Shown here in pieces: positions 37,363 through 45,721 of a stretch of DNA of 64,000 nt. The translations under genes and the position numbers were made by a program. The stretch is from Micromonospora endolithica (GTDB taxonomy: Bacteria > Actinomycetota > Actinomycetes > Mycobacteriales > Micromonosporaceae). The notes below the pieces were generated by a model, which was given only the letters and a program-made list of their open reading frames with translations, was not told where the DNA came from and did no database searches. Position 1 is the stretch's first letter. Each line of letters opens with the position of its first letter. Location: contig NZ_RBAK01000016.1 in NCBI RefSeq assembly GCF_003626595.1, positions 1 to 64,000 on the forward strand. Reading direction: 5' to 3'.

Positions 37363-38691
37363 CTAGGTGAGGAAGCTCTTGAGTTCGGAGACGAGTTTGC
37401 GGATGTGACCGGAGATCACCGGTGTGCCCAGGTCCTTGAGGCGTTGCCGGAACCAGGGGTTGACGCTCTGACCGCCGGAGCTGGAGACCGAACCGACCGG
37501 GATGAGCCGGACGCCGGAGCGGTGCACGGCCTCGAACCCCTCGAAGACTTCCTGGGACCGCCACTCGTAGAAGTCGGAGATCCAGACCAGTACGGTGTTC
37601 GGCGGTTCGGTGATCTTGGGACGGGCGAGGGTCAGGGCCGCCGTGCCGTCCGTGCCGCCGCCGAGCTGGGTGCGTAGCAGCACCTCGAACGGGTCGTGCA
37701 CCCACGGGGTCAGGTCCAGCGCCCGGGTGTCGTACGCGATCAGGTGCACGTCCACCTTGGGCAGGCCGGCGAAGATCGACGCGAGGATGGTGCAGTTGAC
37801 CATCGCGTCGACCATCGACCCGGACTGGTCGACCACCACGATCAGCCGGGCCGGGGTGGTGCGCCGGGCGGTCTGCCGGTAATAGAGCCGGTCGACGTAG
37901 AGGCGCTCGTCCTCCGGGCTCCAGTTGGTCAGGTTCTGCCAGATGGTGCGGTCCAGGTCGAGGTTGCGGAACACCCGCTTCGGCGGCACCGACCGGTCGA
38001 TCGTGCCGACGCTGGCCTTCTCGACCTGGGTCCGGAGCACCTCGGCGACCTCGTCGACGAACCGCCGGATCAGCGCCTTGGCGTTGGCCAGCGCCACCCC
38101 GGACAGGTTGGCCTTGTCCCGCAGCAGTTGCTCGATCAGCGACATGCTCGGGGTGAGCTGCCGGGCCAGCTTCGGGTCGGCGAGTACCTCGCGCAGGTGC
38201 ATCCGGCGCACCAGATCACCCTCCAGCGCGCCGAGCGTGCCGGCGAGCGGGTCGCCGCTCGCGCCGCGCCCGCGCAGCTCGCCCGGCTCGCAGCCGAGCG
38301 CCTGCTCGAACCAGCCCGCGTCGGCCTGCCACCGGGCGAGCTGCCCGGCGTCGACCGGGCCGGTGCCGGTGGCGAACACGTTGAGCAGCACCTTCGACAC
38401 CAGTGCGGCACGGCGTACCTCGTCCGCGCCGGGCGGTGCGACGGTGTCGTCGGGCGCGGCGTCGGCGTCGGCGGCCAGTAGCCCGCGCAGCTCGTCGGCG
38501 AGCGCGGGGAAGCGTTGTACCAGGGTGTCCACCGAGACGGTCGGGTCCAGCAGGGCGGCCGGCAGGCCGAGGTCCTCGACCACGGCGACGCTGGCCGACT
38601 CCAGGGCGGGCTGCTCGGTCGGGTCGAACAGCCGGGCCAGCAGCCGCCAGTAGAGCACCTGCCGTCGGTGGGAGTGCGACTGGTCGGTCAT
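37363..38691 (-). CDS. VWA-domain protein partnered with the MoxR ATPase
   Basis: Protein of 442 residues with a helical N-terminal half and a C-terminal von Willebrand A domain (about 280-440). The metal-ion-dependent adhesion site is complete: DQSGSM (D288, S290, S292), a Thr in LGGGTDGT and the Asp in VWISDFYEW. It is a cytoplasmic, CoxE-like VWA protein with no signal peptide or membrane segment. It probably binds client proteins for the downstream AAA+ enzyme. The ATG overlaps the stop of the preceding gene (ATGA). Confidence 0.88.
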   Translation of the reverse strand: MTDQSHSHRRQVLYWRLLARLFDPTEQPALESASVAVVEDLGLPAALLDPTVSVDTLVQRFPALADELRGLLAADADAAPDDTVAPPGADEVRRAALVSKVLLNVFATGTGPVDAGQLARWQADAGWFEQALGCEPGELRGRGASGDPLAGTLGALEGDLVRRMHLREVLADPKLARQLTPSMSLIEQLLRDKANLSGVALANAKALIRRFVDEVAEVLRTQVEKASVGTIDRSVPPKRVFRNLDLDRTIWQNLTNWSPEDERLYVDRLYYRQTARRTTPARLIVVVDQSGSMVDAMVNCTILASIFAGLPKVDVHLIAYDTRALDLTPWVHDPFEVLLRTQLGGGTDGTAALTLARPKITEPPNTVLVWISDFYEWRSQEVFEGFEAVHRSGVRLIPVGSVSSSGGQSVNPWFRQRLKDLGTPVISGHIRKLVSELKSFLT

Positions 38692-40088
38692 CGGCGCAGC
38701 AGCCGTCCGGCGCGTTCGGTCAGCACGGCGACCGCGTCGCCGGCCTTCGCCTCGGCCTTGGCCACCCTGGCGTCGGTGACGCCGTCGGCCCAGTCGCCGG
38801 CGTGCGCGTCGACCGGCTTGCGTTTGACGGTGGCCCGCACCCCGAGCGGTTGCAGCAGCCACCGCCCGCCGTCCCACCGCAGCAGGCCGAGGCAGGCGGT
38901 CGAGGCGGCGACCAGCGCCGGGGTGAGCGGCCCGCAGGCGGGCAGCCGGTCGACCGCCACTTCGATCCGGTGGCCGTCCAGTGCCAGCGACACCTCGTCG
39001 CCGTCGACGTGCACGGTGTGCCCCTCGACCAGCACCGGTTCGGCGATGACGGCCGGGTGCCGGTCCAGCGGCGCGCCGGCCACCGCGACGGCCGACGGCA
39101 GCAGCACCCGTGCCGCGGCGAACGGGTCGACCGGCTCGTCGGGCCGCGCCCGGTCGTCCCGCCAGAGCAGGTCCGCGCCGCGCGCCGGCAGGTCGGTGAC
39201 CGTCAGGCCGCGTCGCTGCGCCAGCGCCTGCCGGAGTACGGGATAGGCCCCGAGCAGCCGCCAGACCGCCGGCCCGACGATGGTGTCCACCTTCGCGGCC
39301 CCGACGGCGGTGCGGACCAGCCGGGGCGGCCCGCCGTCGGCCGGTTCGAGGATCGCGTGGACCTGGACCTGCACGGCGGTGGCGTGCTCGTGCACGTCCA
39401 CCCCGAGGGGCAGCAGCCGCCCGGAGACCGGCTCACCGGCGTCGGCGGCGGGGGTGGCGTCCTGGGCGAGCAGCATCGCCCGCGCCCAGAGGTCGCCCCA
39501 CCGGCGCACCGGCGGCTGTGGCAGCGCGGCGACCGGCACGCAGGCGCGCAGCTCGGCGGCGAACCCGTCGAGCAGCACCGCGAGCCGGCGCGACGCGGGC
39601 ACCGCGAGCGCGGCCTCGACCGGGGTGCCGGCCGCGGCCACCAGCTCGTGGTCGACGCCGAGCCAGCCGGCCACCGCCACCTCGTGCAGCCAGGCCCGGG
39701 CCCCGGCGCGCGGGGGAGCCGTCTCGGCGGGGATGGCCGGCGACGCCGGCGTCCACGGCGAACGGGAGCGGCCCAGGGCGGCGTCGAACTGCCCGAGCAG
39801 CGCGTCTTGCCCGGCGCCGAGCAGGGCCGCGCGTGCCCCGGCGAGGACGGCGAGGTGCTCCTCGGTCACCGAGCCGGCGACGATCTTGCCGACCGCCTCG
39901 GTGACCGCGTCGCCCAGCGGCGTGGTGGCCAGTGCGGCGGCGAGGGCGGCCAGTGCGGCGGCGTCCTCCTCACCGACCCGGGCCAGGCCCCTGGTCAGCG
40001 CGGCGTCGAGGCCGGCGACCAGGTCCAGGGCGTCGGCCAGTCCGGTCGGTGCGGTGCCGGTCAGCGCGGCGAGCTGCGTGGCGAGCAT
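38688..40088 (-). CDS. Uncharacterised protein of the SWIM-MoxR-VWA cluster
   Basis: Protein of 466 residues rich in Ala, Leu and Val, without signal peptide or membrane segments, and with no catalytic motif I can name. Regions with more character are WLGVDHELVAAAG, RWGDLWARAMLLAQDA and the C-terminal KRKPVDAHAGDWADGV. It may belong to one of the DUF families that accompany DUF5682 proteins (DUF5691 is a candidate), but I am not sure. Overlaps with the SWIM gene (TGATG) and the VWA gene (ATGA) show that it is a fixed member of the operon. Confidence 0.75.
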   Translation of the reverse strand: MLATQLAALTGTAPTGLADALDLVAGLDAALTRGLARVGEEDAAALAALAAALATTPLGDAVTEAVGKIVAGSVTEEHLAVLAGARAALLGAGQDALLGQFDAALGRSRSPWTPASPAIPAETAPPRAGARAWLHEVAVAGWLGVDHELVAAAGTPVEAALAVPASRRLAVLLDGFAAELRACVPVAALPQPPVRRWGDLWARAMLLAQDATPAADAGEPVSGRLLPLGVDVHEHATAVQVQVHAILEPADGGPPRLVRTAVGAAKVDTIVGPAVWRLLGAYPVLRQALAQRRGLTVTDLPARGADLLWRDDRARPDEPVDPFAAARVLLPSAVAVAGAPLDRHPAVIAEPVLVEGHTVHVDGDEVSLALDGHRIEVAVDRLPACGPLTPALVAASTACLGLLRWDGGRWLLQPLGVRATVKRKPVDAHAGDWADGVTDARVAKAEAKAGDAVAVLTERAGRLLRR

Positions 40089-40594
40089 CAGCGGCCCGCC
40101 CCGGTCGCCGGGAACCAGTGCAGCTCGGGCAGGGGCGTGGTGGTGGCCGGCACCTCCAGGTAGGACAGGTGGCGCAGGAACCGGCTGAACACCACCGCGG
40201 CGGGGGTCGGCTCGTGCCGGGCGTCGAGGCCGGCGAGCAGTTCGGCGCCGCTGTCCGCCTCGGCGGCGACGTCGGCGCGCAGGTAGCGGGCGACCCGGTC
40301 GATCCCGTACTGCACGACCGCCTCGTCGGCCAGCGCCTCCAGGTGCTTGCAGGGCGCGCCGCGCAGGCCGCCGCACGGGCGGTTGTTGTTGGTGGAGCAG
40401 TGGTAGGCGTGGGTGCCGGAGGCGATCGACGAGACGTAGACCCGTTCGATGTCCGACCCGCTGGACACGACCCCCTGCAACCGCCCGTCGGCCAGCTCGA
40501 CGAAGGGCACCTTCGCCAGCTTCCGGGGCCGGGCGGGTGGCACCACCCGGATCACGCTGCGCCCCGCCCATCCGGCGTGGTCCGCGTCCGCCAC
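40088..40594 (-). CDS. SWIM zinc-finger protein, first gene of the cluster
   Basis: Small protein of 168 residues with a SWIM-like zinc finger: C66, C74, C82 and H84 in YHCSTNNNRPCGGLRGAPCKH. The first two cysteines are seven residues apart rather than the canonical CxC, so this is a variant finger. Such domains bind DNA or protein. The GTG at 40594 is chosen because GGGAGG sits 6 bases upstream. It heads the leftward operon SWIM, uncharacterised protein, VWA, AAA+, DUF5682. Confidence 0.82.
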   Translation of the reverse strand: MADADHAGWAGRSVIRVVPPARPRKLAKVPFVELADGRLQGVVSSGSDIERVYVSSIASGTHAYHCSTNNNRPCGGLRGAPCKHLEALADEAVVQYGIDRVARYLRADVAAEADSGAELLAGLDARHEPTPAAVVFSRFLRHLSYLEVPATTTPLPELHWFPATGAGR

Positions 40595-40740
40595 TTCCGA
40601 CCTCCCGCCCGCCGGAGACCCCGGCGTCGCCCATGACGATGTGGACGCCGCGATGGTGCCGGCGTCTCGATGACGTCAAGGATCATGGCGTACCGGTACG
40701 ACAGCCCGGCGCGGGCCACGACCGGTGGCGGTCGGGGCTG

Positions 40741-41400
40741 TCAGGGCGTGGCGCGCAGATAGGTCAGCACGGCCAGCACCCGGCGGTTGGTGTCGTCGCT
40801 GGGCAGCAGTCCGAGCTTGGTGAGGATGTTGCCGACGTGCTTGCCGACGGCGGCCTCGGTGACGTGCAGCCGGCCGGCGATCGAGGCGTTGGACCGGCCC
40901 TCGGCGATCAGCGTCAGCACCTCCCGTTCCCGGGGCGACAACGCGGCCAGCGGGTCACCCGGGCGGTGCAGCAGCCGGCGTACGACGTCCGGGTCGATCA
41001 CCGTGCCGCCGCCGACCACGGTGCGCAGGTGGTCGACGAACTCGGCCACCTCGGCGACGCGGTCCTTGAGCAGGTAGCCCACCCGGCGGCCGTCGCCGGA
41101 GTCCAGCAGTGCCGAGGCGTACGCGGTCTGCACGTACTGGCTGAGCACCACCACGGCCAGCTCCGGCCACTCGGCGCGCAGGGCGACGGCGGCGCGCAGC
41201 CCGTCGTCGTGTCGACCCGGCGGCATCCGGATGTCGGTGACCACCAGGTCCGGCCGGTGCGCACCGACGGCGTCCACCAGCTCCGGCGCGGAGCCGACGG
41301 CGGCGCACACCTCGAAGCCGAAGCGGGTGAGCAGCCCGACCAGCCCCTCCCGCAGCAGCACCTCGTCCTCGGCGAGGACGACCCGGGTCACGGACGACAC
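40741..41400 (-). CDS. NarL/LuxR-family response regulator
   Basis: Two-component regulator of about 219 residues: receiver domain with acidic pocket AEDE, phosphoacceptor Asp in DLVVTDIRMPP and Lys in GYLLKDRV, then a LuxR-type helix-turn-helix LSPREREVLTLIAEGRSNASIAGRLHVTEAAVGKHVGNI. The GTG at 41400 has GGAG five bases upstream; a GTG at 41391 would overlap the kinase stop as GTGA. It is translated after the partner kinase with a 13-base overlap. Target genes are unknown. Confidence 0.92.
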   Translation of the reverse strand: MSSVTRVVLAEDEVLLREGLVGLLTRFGFEVCAAVGSAPELVDAVGAHRPDLVVTDIRMPPGRHDDGLRAAVALRAEWPELAVVVLSQYVQTAYASALLDSGDGRRVGYLLKDRVAEVAEFVDHLRTVVGGGTVIDPDVVRRLLHRPGDPLAALSPREREVLTLIAEGRSNASIAGRLHVTEAAVGKHVGNILTKLGLLPSDDTNRRVLAVLTYLRATP

Positions 41401-42680
41401 GGCAGCTCCACCCGCACCAGGGTAGGGCCGCCAGCCGGGCTGGCCAGCAGCAGCCGTCCGTTCGCCGCGGCCACCCGGTCGGCGAGGCCGGCAAGTCCGG
41501 TGCCCCGCCCCGGGTCGGCGCCGCCGTGCCCGTCGTCGGAGATCTCGACCACCAGCGTCGACCGCTCCCGGGTCAGCCGTACCTGCGCCCGGCTCGCGTC
41601 GGCGTGCCTCGCGACGTTGCTCAGCGCCTCGGACACCACGAAGTAGGCGGTGGTCTCGGTGAGTTCCGGCAGCGGCCCGTCCAGGTCGGCGTGCACGGTC
41701 ACCGGGACGGTCGACTCCCCGGCCAGCTCTCCCACCGCGCCGGCCAGGCCCAGCTCGGCCAGGCTCTGCGGGCGGATGCCCTGCACGATCTGCCGCAGCA
41801 GCACCATCAGTCCGCGGGCCTGCTCGTGGGCGACGGCCAGCGGCCGGGCGGCGGGGGAGTCCTCGGGCACGTCCAGGCGGGCCAGGCCGAGCTGGAGGGA
41901 CAGGCTGGTCAGCCGGGGCTGCGCGCCGTCGTGCACGTCACGTTCGATCCGGCGACGTTCGTTCTCGTACGCACTGGCCAGCCGGGTCCGCGAGCGACTC
42001 ACCTCGCGCAGCGCGGTCTCGTCGCCGGTGCGTCCGAGCAGCCGGCGGGCCACCGCGGCCTGGGCGGCGGCGAGCAGCCCGAGGCCGTACCAGAGCACCG
42101 GGACGAGCAGCACCCCGACGACGGCGTACGGGGTGGCCTGGCGCGGCGTGTCCACGGTGGCCCAGGCCACGATCACGTCGTCGGCGGTCCCGGCCGCGAT
42201 CGGGCTGACCACGAGCATGACGTCGAGCGCCACCAGCAGCAGCACCAGCCAGTACGCGGCCGGCACCACGGTCGCCAGCCAGACCGTGTAGCCGGCCTCC
42301 CGCCAGCCGGCGGCGGTGCTCCACCGGGCGGCCACGCCCCGCCACACCGGCGCGGGCACCGGACGGTCGTCCACCAGGCCGAGCCGCCACCGCTCCAGCG
42401 CCGCCACCGCGACGCCCACCACCGGAGCCAGCCCCACCACGGCCGAACCGGCGACGACCAGGAACACCACGAGCGGCGTCGAGGGCGGCGGTCCACCCCA
42501 CTGCAGCGAGCGGAACGAGGCGGTCAGCGGCGCGACGATGACGAGCAGCCCGACGGCCAGCACCCCGGCGACGGGCGTGGTGGTGACCAGGTAGGCCAGG
42601 GCCCGCCACGGCCAGGCGGTGATCAGGTAGCCGGGGCGGCGCAGCGCCGCGGCGAGATGGGTGGGCGGGGCGGTCGTCAT
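41388..42680 (-). CDS. Sensor histidine kinase (DesK/NarX type)
   Basis: Membrane sensor kinase of 430 residues. The N-terminal half has about six hydrophobic segments forming a membrane sensor. HisKA_3 has phosphoacceptor His in ENERRRIERDVHDGAQPRL, and the HATPase has SEALSNVARHA, DDGHGGADPGRGTGLAGLADRV. No extracellular domain of note, so it may sense the membrane itself. The ATG at 42680 is probably leaderless, with TAGCGT seven bases upstream. Partner of the overlapping response regulator. Confidence 0.9.
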   Translation of the reverse strand: MTTAPPTHLAAALRRPGYLITAWPWRALAYLVTTTPVAGVLAVGLLVIVAPLTASFRSLQWGGPPPSTPLVVFLVVAGSAVVGLAPVVGVAVAALERWRLGLVDDRPVPAPVWRGVAARWSTAAGWREAGYTVWLATVVPAAYWLVLLLVALDVMLVVSPIAAGTADDVIVAWATVDTPRQATPYAVVGVLLVPVLWYGLGLLAAAQAAVARRLLGRTGDETALREVSRSRTRLASAYENERRRIERDVHDGAQPRLTSLSLQLGLARLDVPEDSPAARPLAVAHEQARGLMVLLRQIVQGIRPQSLAELGLAGAVGELAGESTVPVTVHADLDGPLPELTETTAYFVVSEALSNVARHADASRAQVRLTRERSTLVVEISDDGHGGADPGRGTGLAGLADRVAAANGRLLLASPAGGPTLVRVELPCRP

Positions 42681-42732
42681 GCCGTCGACGCTAGTGGCGG
42701 CGCGGACGCCGGCCCAGCCGGCTGCGGCCACC

Positions 42733-42762
42733 CGGCCGGGTAGGGCTGGACCTACCCGGCCG
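42733..42762 (-). terminator. Terminator after the YccF gene
   Basis: CGGCCGGGTAGG and CCTACCCGGCCG form a perfect 12-base stem with a 6-base loop, 15 bases after the yccF-like stop on the minus strand. The stem also overlaps the region upstream of the kinase start at 42680. Confidence 0.7.
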
Positions 42763-42777
42763 AGCGTCGGCACGCCG

Positions 42778-43161
42778 TCACGGTGCCGGCACGACCTCCT
42801 GGCCGAGCGGCCACAGGGCGGCCGGGACCAGCTTGAAGTTCGCGATGCCGAACGGGATGCCGATGATCGTGACGCACTGGGCGACGCCGGCCAGGATGTG
42901 CGCCAGCGCGAGCCACCAGCCGGCGACCAGGACCCAGACGATGTTCGTGACGCCGGAGGCGACCCCGGCCCCCGGCTTGGTGACCAGGGTGCGGCCGAAC
43001 GGCCACAGCGAGTACGACGCGAGCCGGAGCGCGGCCACCCCGAACGGGATGGTGATGATCAGGGCGAAGCAGATGAGCGCCGCGATCCCGTAGCCGATGG
43101 CGAGCACGATCCCGCTGCCGAAGATGGCCCACAGGACGTTCAGTACGAAGCGGATCATCAT
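42778..43161 (-). CDS. YccF-domain membrane protein
   Basis: Small integral membrane protein of 127 residues with two similar halves, each ending in an IPFG motif (ITIPFGVAALRLASYSLWPFG and IGIPFGIANFKLVPAALWPLG). This duplicated pattern and four hydrophobic segments identify the YccF family, whose function is unknown. The start is one of two consecutive ATG codons (43161, 43158). Confidence 0.88.
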   Translation of the reverse strand: MMIRFVLNVLWAIFGSGIVLAIGYGIAALICFALIITIPFGVAALRLASYSLWPFGRTLVTKPGAGVASGVTNIVWVLVAGWWLALAHILAGVAQCVTIIGIPFGIANFKLVPAALWPLGQEVVPAP

Positions 43162-43290
43162 CCCATCATGACTACCCGGCGCCACTGCCCGTCCGTGTCG
43201 GTAGTTTTCAATCCTCGCGGATCTGGCGAAACTTCCTTGCAGACGGCACACTGACCGGTGACGATGCCTCGCCTCACCCGTGGAGTACCG

Positions 43291-44634
43291 ATGCCCAGAC
43301 CACGCCGGCGCGCGGCCACCCTCGCCGCCGTCACCGCGCTCGCCCTCCTCGGCACCATGACCCCCGCCGTCGCGGGGCGCCCGGCCCGCCCGCCCGTGAC
43401 GCACGACGAGCAGATCACCTTCCAGGAGTGGTCGCGGTTCGCCGACTGGCGGCGCGGCGAGCACGACGGCACCCGGGCGGTCCCCGGCGCCCGCCCGGGC
43501 CTCACCCTCGCCCGCCCGGCCGGCACCACGCAGTACGCCGACCCGCACACCGGGACCACCCGGGACTGGGAGTACGCGACCTGGACCTCCCCGCTGACCC
43601 CGGTCGGCTTCGACGCCACCGAGCTGATCGCCTCGTGGAACGCCGACACCCCGGCCGGCACCTGGATCCAGGTCGAGATGCAGGGCAGCTACACCACCGG
43701 CGACCAGACCCCGTGGTACGTGATGGGACGGTGGGCCTCCGGCGACGGGGACATCAAGCGGACCAGCGTGAACCGGCAGGGCGACGAGTGGTCGACCATC
43801 TGGACCGACACGTTCAGCATCGACGACGCCGAGGCGGGCGTGCTGCTGCGGGCCTACCAGCTGCGGCTCACCCTCTACCGCGCGCCCGGCCAGCGGGCCG
43901 CGCCGGTGGTCCACACGCTGGGCGCGATGAGTTCCGCCGTGCCGGACCGGTTCACCGTCACCCCCAGCGCGGGGGGTATCGCCTGGGGCGTCGAGCTGCC
44001 GGTGCCGCGCTACTCGCAGAACGTCCACATCGGCCACTACCCGGAGTACGACGGCGGTGGCCAGGCCTGGTGCTCCCCGACCTCCACCACCATGGTGATC
44101 GAGTACTGGGGCCGGCGGGCCTCGGCCGAGGACACCGCCTGGGTGGACCCGACGTACCCGGACCCGACGGTCAACCACGCCGCCCGGATGGTCTACGACC
44201 ACACCTACGACGGTGCCGGCAACTGGCCGTTCAACACCGCGTACGCGGCCAGCTTCCCCGGGCTGGAGGGTCGGGTGACCCGGCTGCACTCGCTGGACGA
44301 GCTGGAGCGCTTCATCGCCGCCGGTATCCCCGTGGTGACCAGCCAGTCCTTCCTCGCCAGCGAACTGGACGGGGCGAACTACGGGACCTCCGGCCACCTG
44401 TTCGTGGTGGTGGGCTTCACCGCCGAGGGAGACGTGATCGTCAACGACCCCGCCTCGGCCAGCAACGACGAGGTCCGCAACGTCTACCAGCGGGAGCAGT
44501 TCGAGCAGATCTGGCTGCGGACCAAGCGGACCAACGCCAGTGGCGGGGTCTCCGGTGGGTCCGGCGGCGTGGTCTACCTGATCAAGCCCGACCGGCACCC
44601 CTGGCCGCACGTCCCGGGCAGCACGAACTGGTGA
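43291..44634 (+). CDS. Secreted C39-like peptidase
   Basis: Exported protein of 447 residues. A basic signal peptide with core TLAAVTALALLGTMTPAVA probably ends before GRPARPP. An N-terminal beta-rich region (about 40-235) precedes a papain-fold peptidase of the C39_2 type, with Cys nucleophile C261 in GQAWCSPTSTTMV, H369 in SGHLFVVVGF and the third residue in VNDPASAS. The ATG at 43291 has GGAG five bases upstream; ATG 43264 and GTG 43258 are less likely. Members are extracellular cysteine peptidases of unknown target; no bacteriocin precursor or ABC exporter is adjacent. Confidence 0.87.
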   Translation: MPRPRRRAATLAAVTALALLGTMTPAVAGRPARPPVTHDEQITFQEWSRFADWRRGEHDGTRAVPGARPGLTLARPAGTTQYADPHTGTTRDWEYATWTSPLTPVGFDATELIASWNADTPAGTWIQVEMQGSYTTGDQTPWYVMGRWASGDGDIKRTSVNRQGDEWSTIWTDTFSIDDAEAGVLLRAYQLRLTLYRAPGQRAAPVVHTLGAMSSAVPDRFTVTPSAGGIAWGVELPVPRYSQNVHIGHYPEYDGGGQAWCSPTSTTMVIEYWGRRASAEDTAWVDPTYPDPTVNHAARMVYDHTYDGAGNWPFNTAYAASFPGLEGRVTRLHSLDELERFIAAGIPVVTSQSFLASELDGANYGTSGHLFVVVGFTAEGDVIVNDPASASNDEVRNVYQREQFEQIWLRTKRTNASGGVSGGSGGVVYLIKPDRHPWPHVPGSTNW

Positions 44635-44638
44635 CCGT

Positions 44639-44674
44639 CCGGCTGCGCGGGCCGGCTCCGGTCCGCGCAGCCGG
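44639..44674. terminator. Bidirectional terminator
   Basis: CCGGCTGCGCGG and CCGCGCAGCCGG pair perfectly over 12 bases with a 12-base loop, between the convergent peptidase and cation-exchanger genes. Confidence 0.75.
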
Positions 44675-44677
44675 CCC

Positions 44678-45721
44678 TCAGAGGGCCAGCGCCAGGGTCA
44701 TCGCGGTGTAGCTGGCCAGCAGCAGCACCCCCTCGAAGCCGAGCCGGCCCCACCCGCAGGCCTGCCGCACCAGCAGGCCGCCGAGCAGGATCGCGGTCAT
44801 GAACAGCGCGCTGGTGGTGACGAACAGTTCCTCCCGCCCGGCGACGTGGTAGATCGAACCGCCCCGGTGGGCCACGTCGGCCACCACCAGGTTGAGGGCG
44901 TCCAGGCCGTTGCCGCCGAGCACGGCGGCGATGGCCAGCGTGGGCGCGCCCCGGCGGACGGCGGCCACGGCGGTGACCGTCTCCGGCAGCGCGTTGACCG
45001 CGCCCATCAGGATCGCGCCGACGAAACCGCTACGCAGGCCGGTGGTCGCGACGAGACTCTCCGCGGCCAGGGCGATCAGCCAGCCACCGGCGGCGACGAC
45101 CAGGCCGACGGCGGCGAACCGGCTCCACAGCCAGGCCGGGCTGCGCCGGTCCAGGCCGCCGTGGGCGTGCGGGACGTCCGGCAGGGTTTCGGTGGTGGCC
45201 ACCGCCTCCCACAGCGGACTGACACCGGACCGCCGGATCAGGTGCAGCCCGCCGAGGTAACAGGCCACCATGGCCACGGAGACCGGGTGCAGGCCGGCGA
45301 CCGTGCCGGCCGGGGCGAAGCTGCCCAGCAGCGCCAGCGCGAGCAGGGCGATCAGCAGCACCCCGAACAGCACGTTGGACAGCGACGCGGCGACGTGTTC
45401 CAGGTTCGCGCGGCGGTGGAAGGCGTCGGCCACGGCGACCGCGGTGGTCTGCGCGGCGATCCCGCCGACCGCGTTGCTGTAGCCCAGCTCCGGCTGCGCC
45501 GAGGCGGCGGTGACCGCGGTCATCACGATGCCCGACAGCGACGTGGCCAGGCCGAAGAACACCGCGCCGAAGAACGCCTCCCCCCAGCCGGTGCGGTCGG
45601 CCAGGGTGTCGCCCAGGGTGACCAGTCGGATGCTGCCCACCACGGTGAGCGCCCCGGCCAGGGCGAACACCGCGATGCTCAGTGCGGGTGGCCAGGGCAG
45701 CGAGGTCAGGTGGGCCGGCAC
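44678..45721 (-). CDS. Sodium/calcium-exchanger-like membrane protein
   Basis: Polytopic membrane protein of 347 residues with about ten hydrophobic segments. Two inverted-repeat motifs of the CaCA family are visible: ATSLSGIVMTAVTAASA with NAVGGIAAQTTAVAVAD in the first half, and MGAVNALPETVTAVAAVRRG with VLGGNGLDALNLVV in the second. The ion-binding Glu is present only in the second repeat (LPET; the first has LSGI), so transport ability is uncertain. The GTG at 45721 lies 16 bases inside the preceding GH15 gene, which suggests coupled translation. Confidence 0.78.
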   Translation of the reverse strand: MPAHLTSLPWPPALSIAVFALAGALTVVGSIRLVTLGDTLADRTGWGEAFFGAVFFGLATSLSGIVMTAVTAASAQPELGYSNAVGGIAAQTTAVAVADAFHRRANLEHVAASLSNVLFGVLLIALLALALLGSFAPAGTVAGLHPVSVAMVACYLGGLHLIRRSGVSPLWEAVATTETLPDVPHAHGGLDRRSPAWLWSRFAAVGLVVAAGGWLIALAAESLVATTGLRSGFVGAILMGAVNALPETVTAVAAVRRGAPTLAIAAVLGGNGLDALNLVVADVAHRGGSIYHVAGREELFVTTSALFMTAILLGGLLVRQACGWGRLGFEGVLLLASYTAMTLALAL

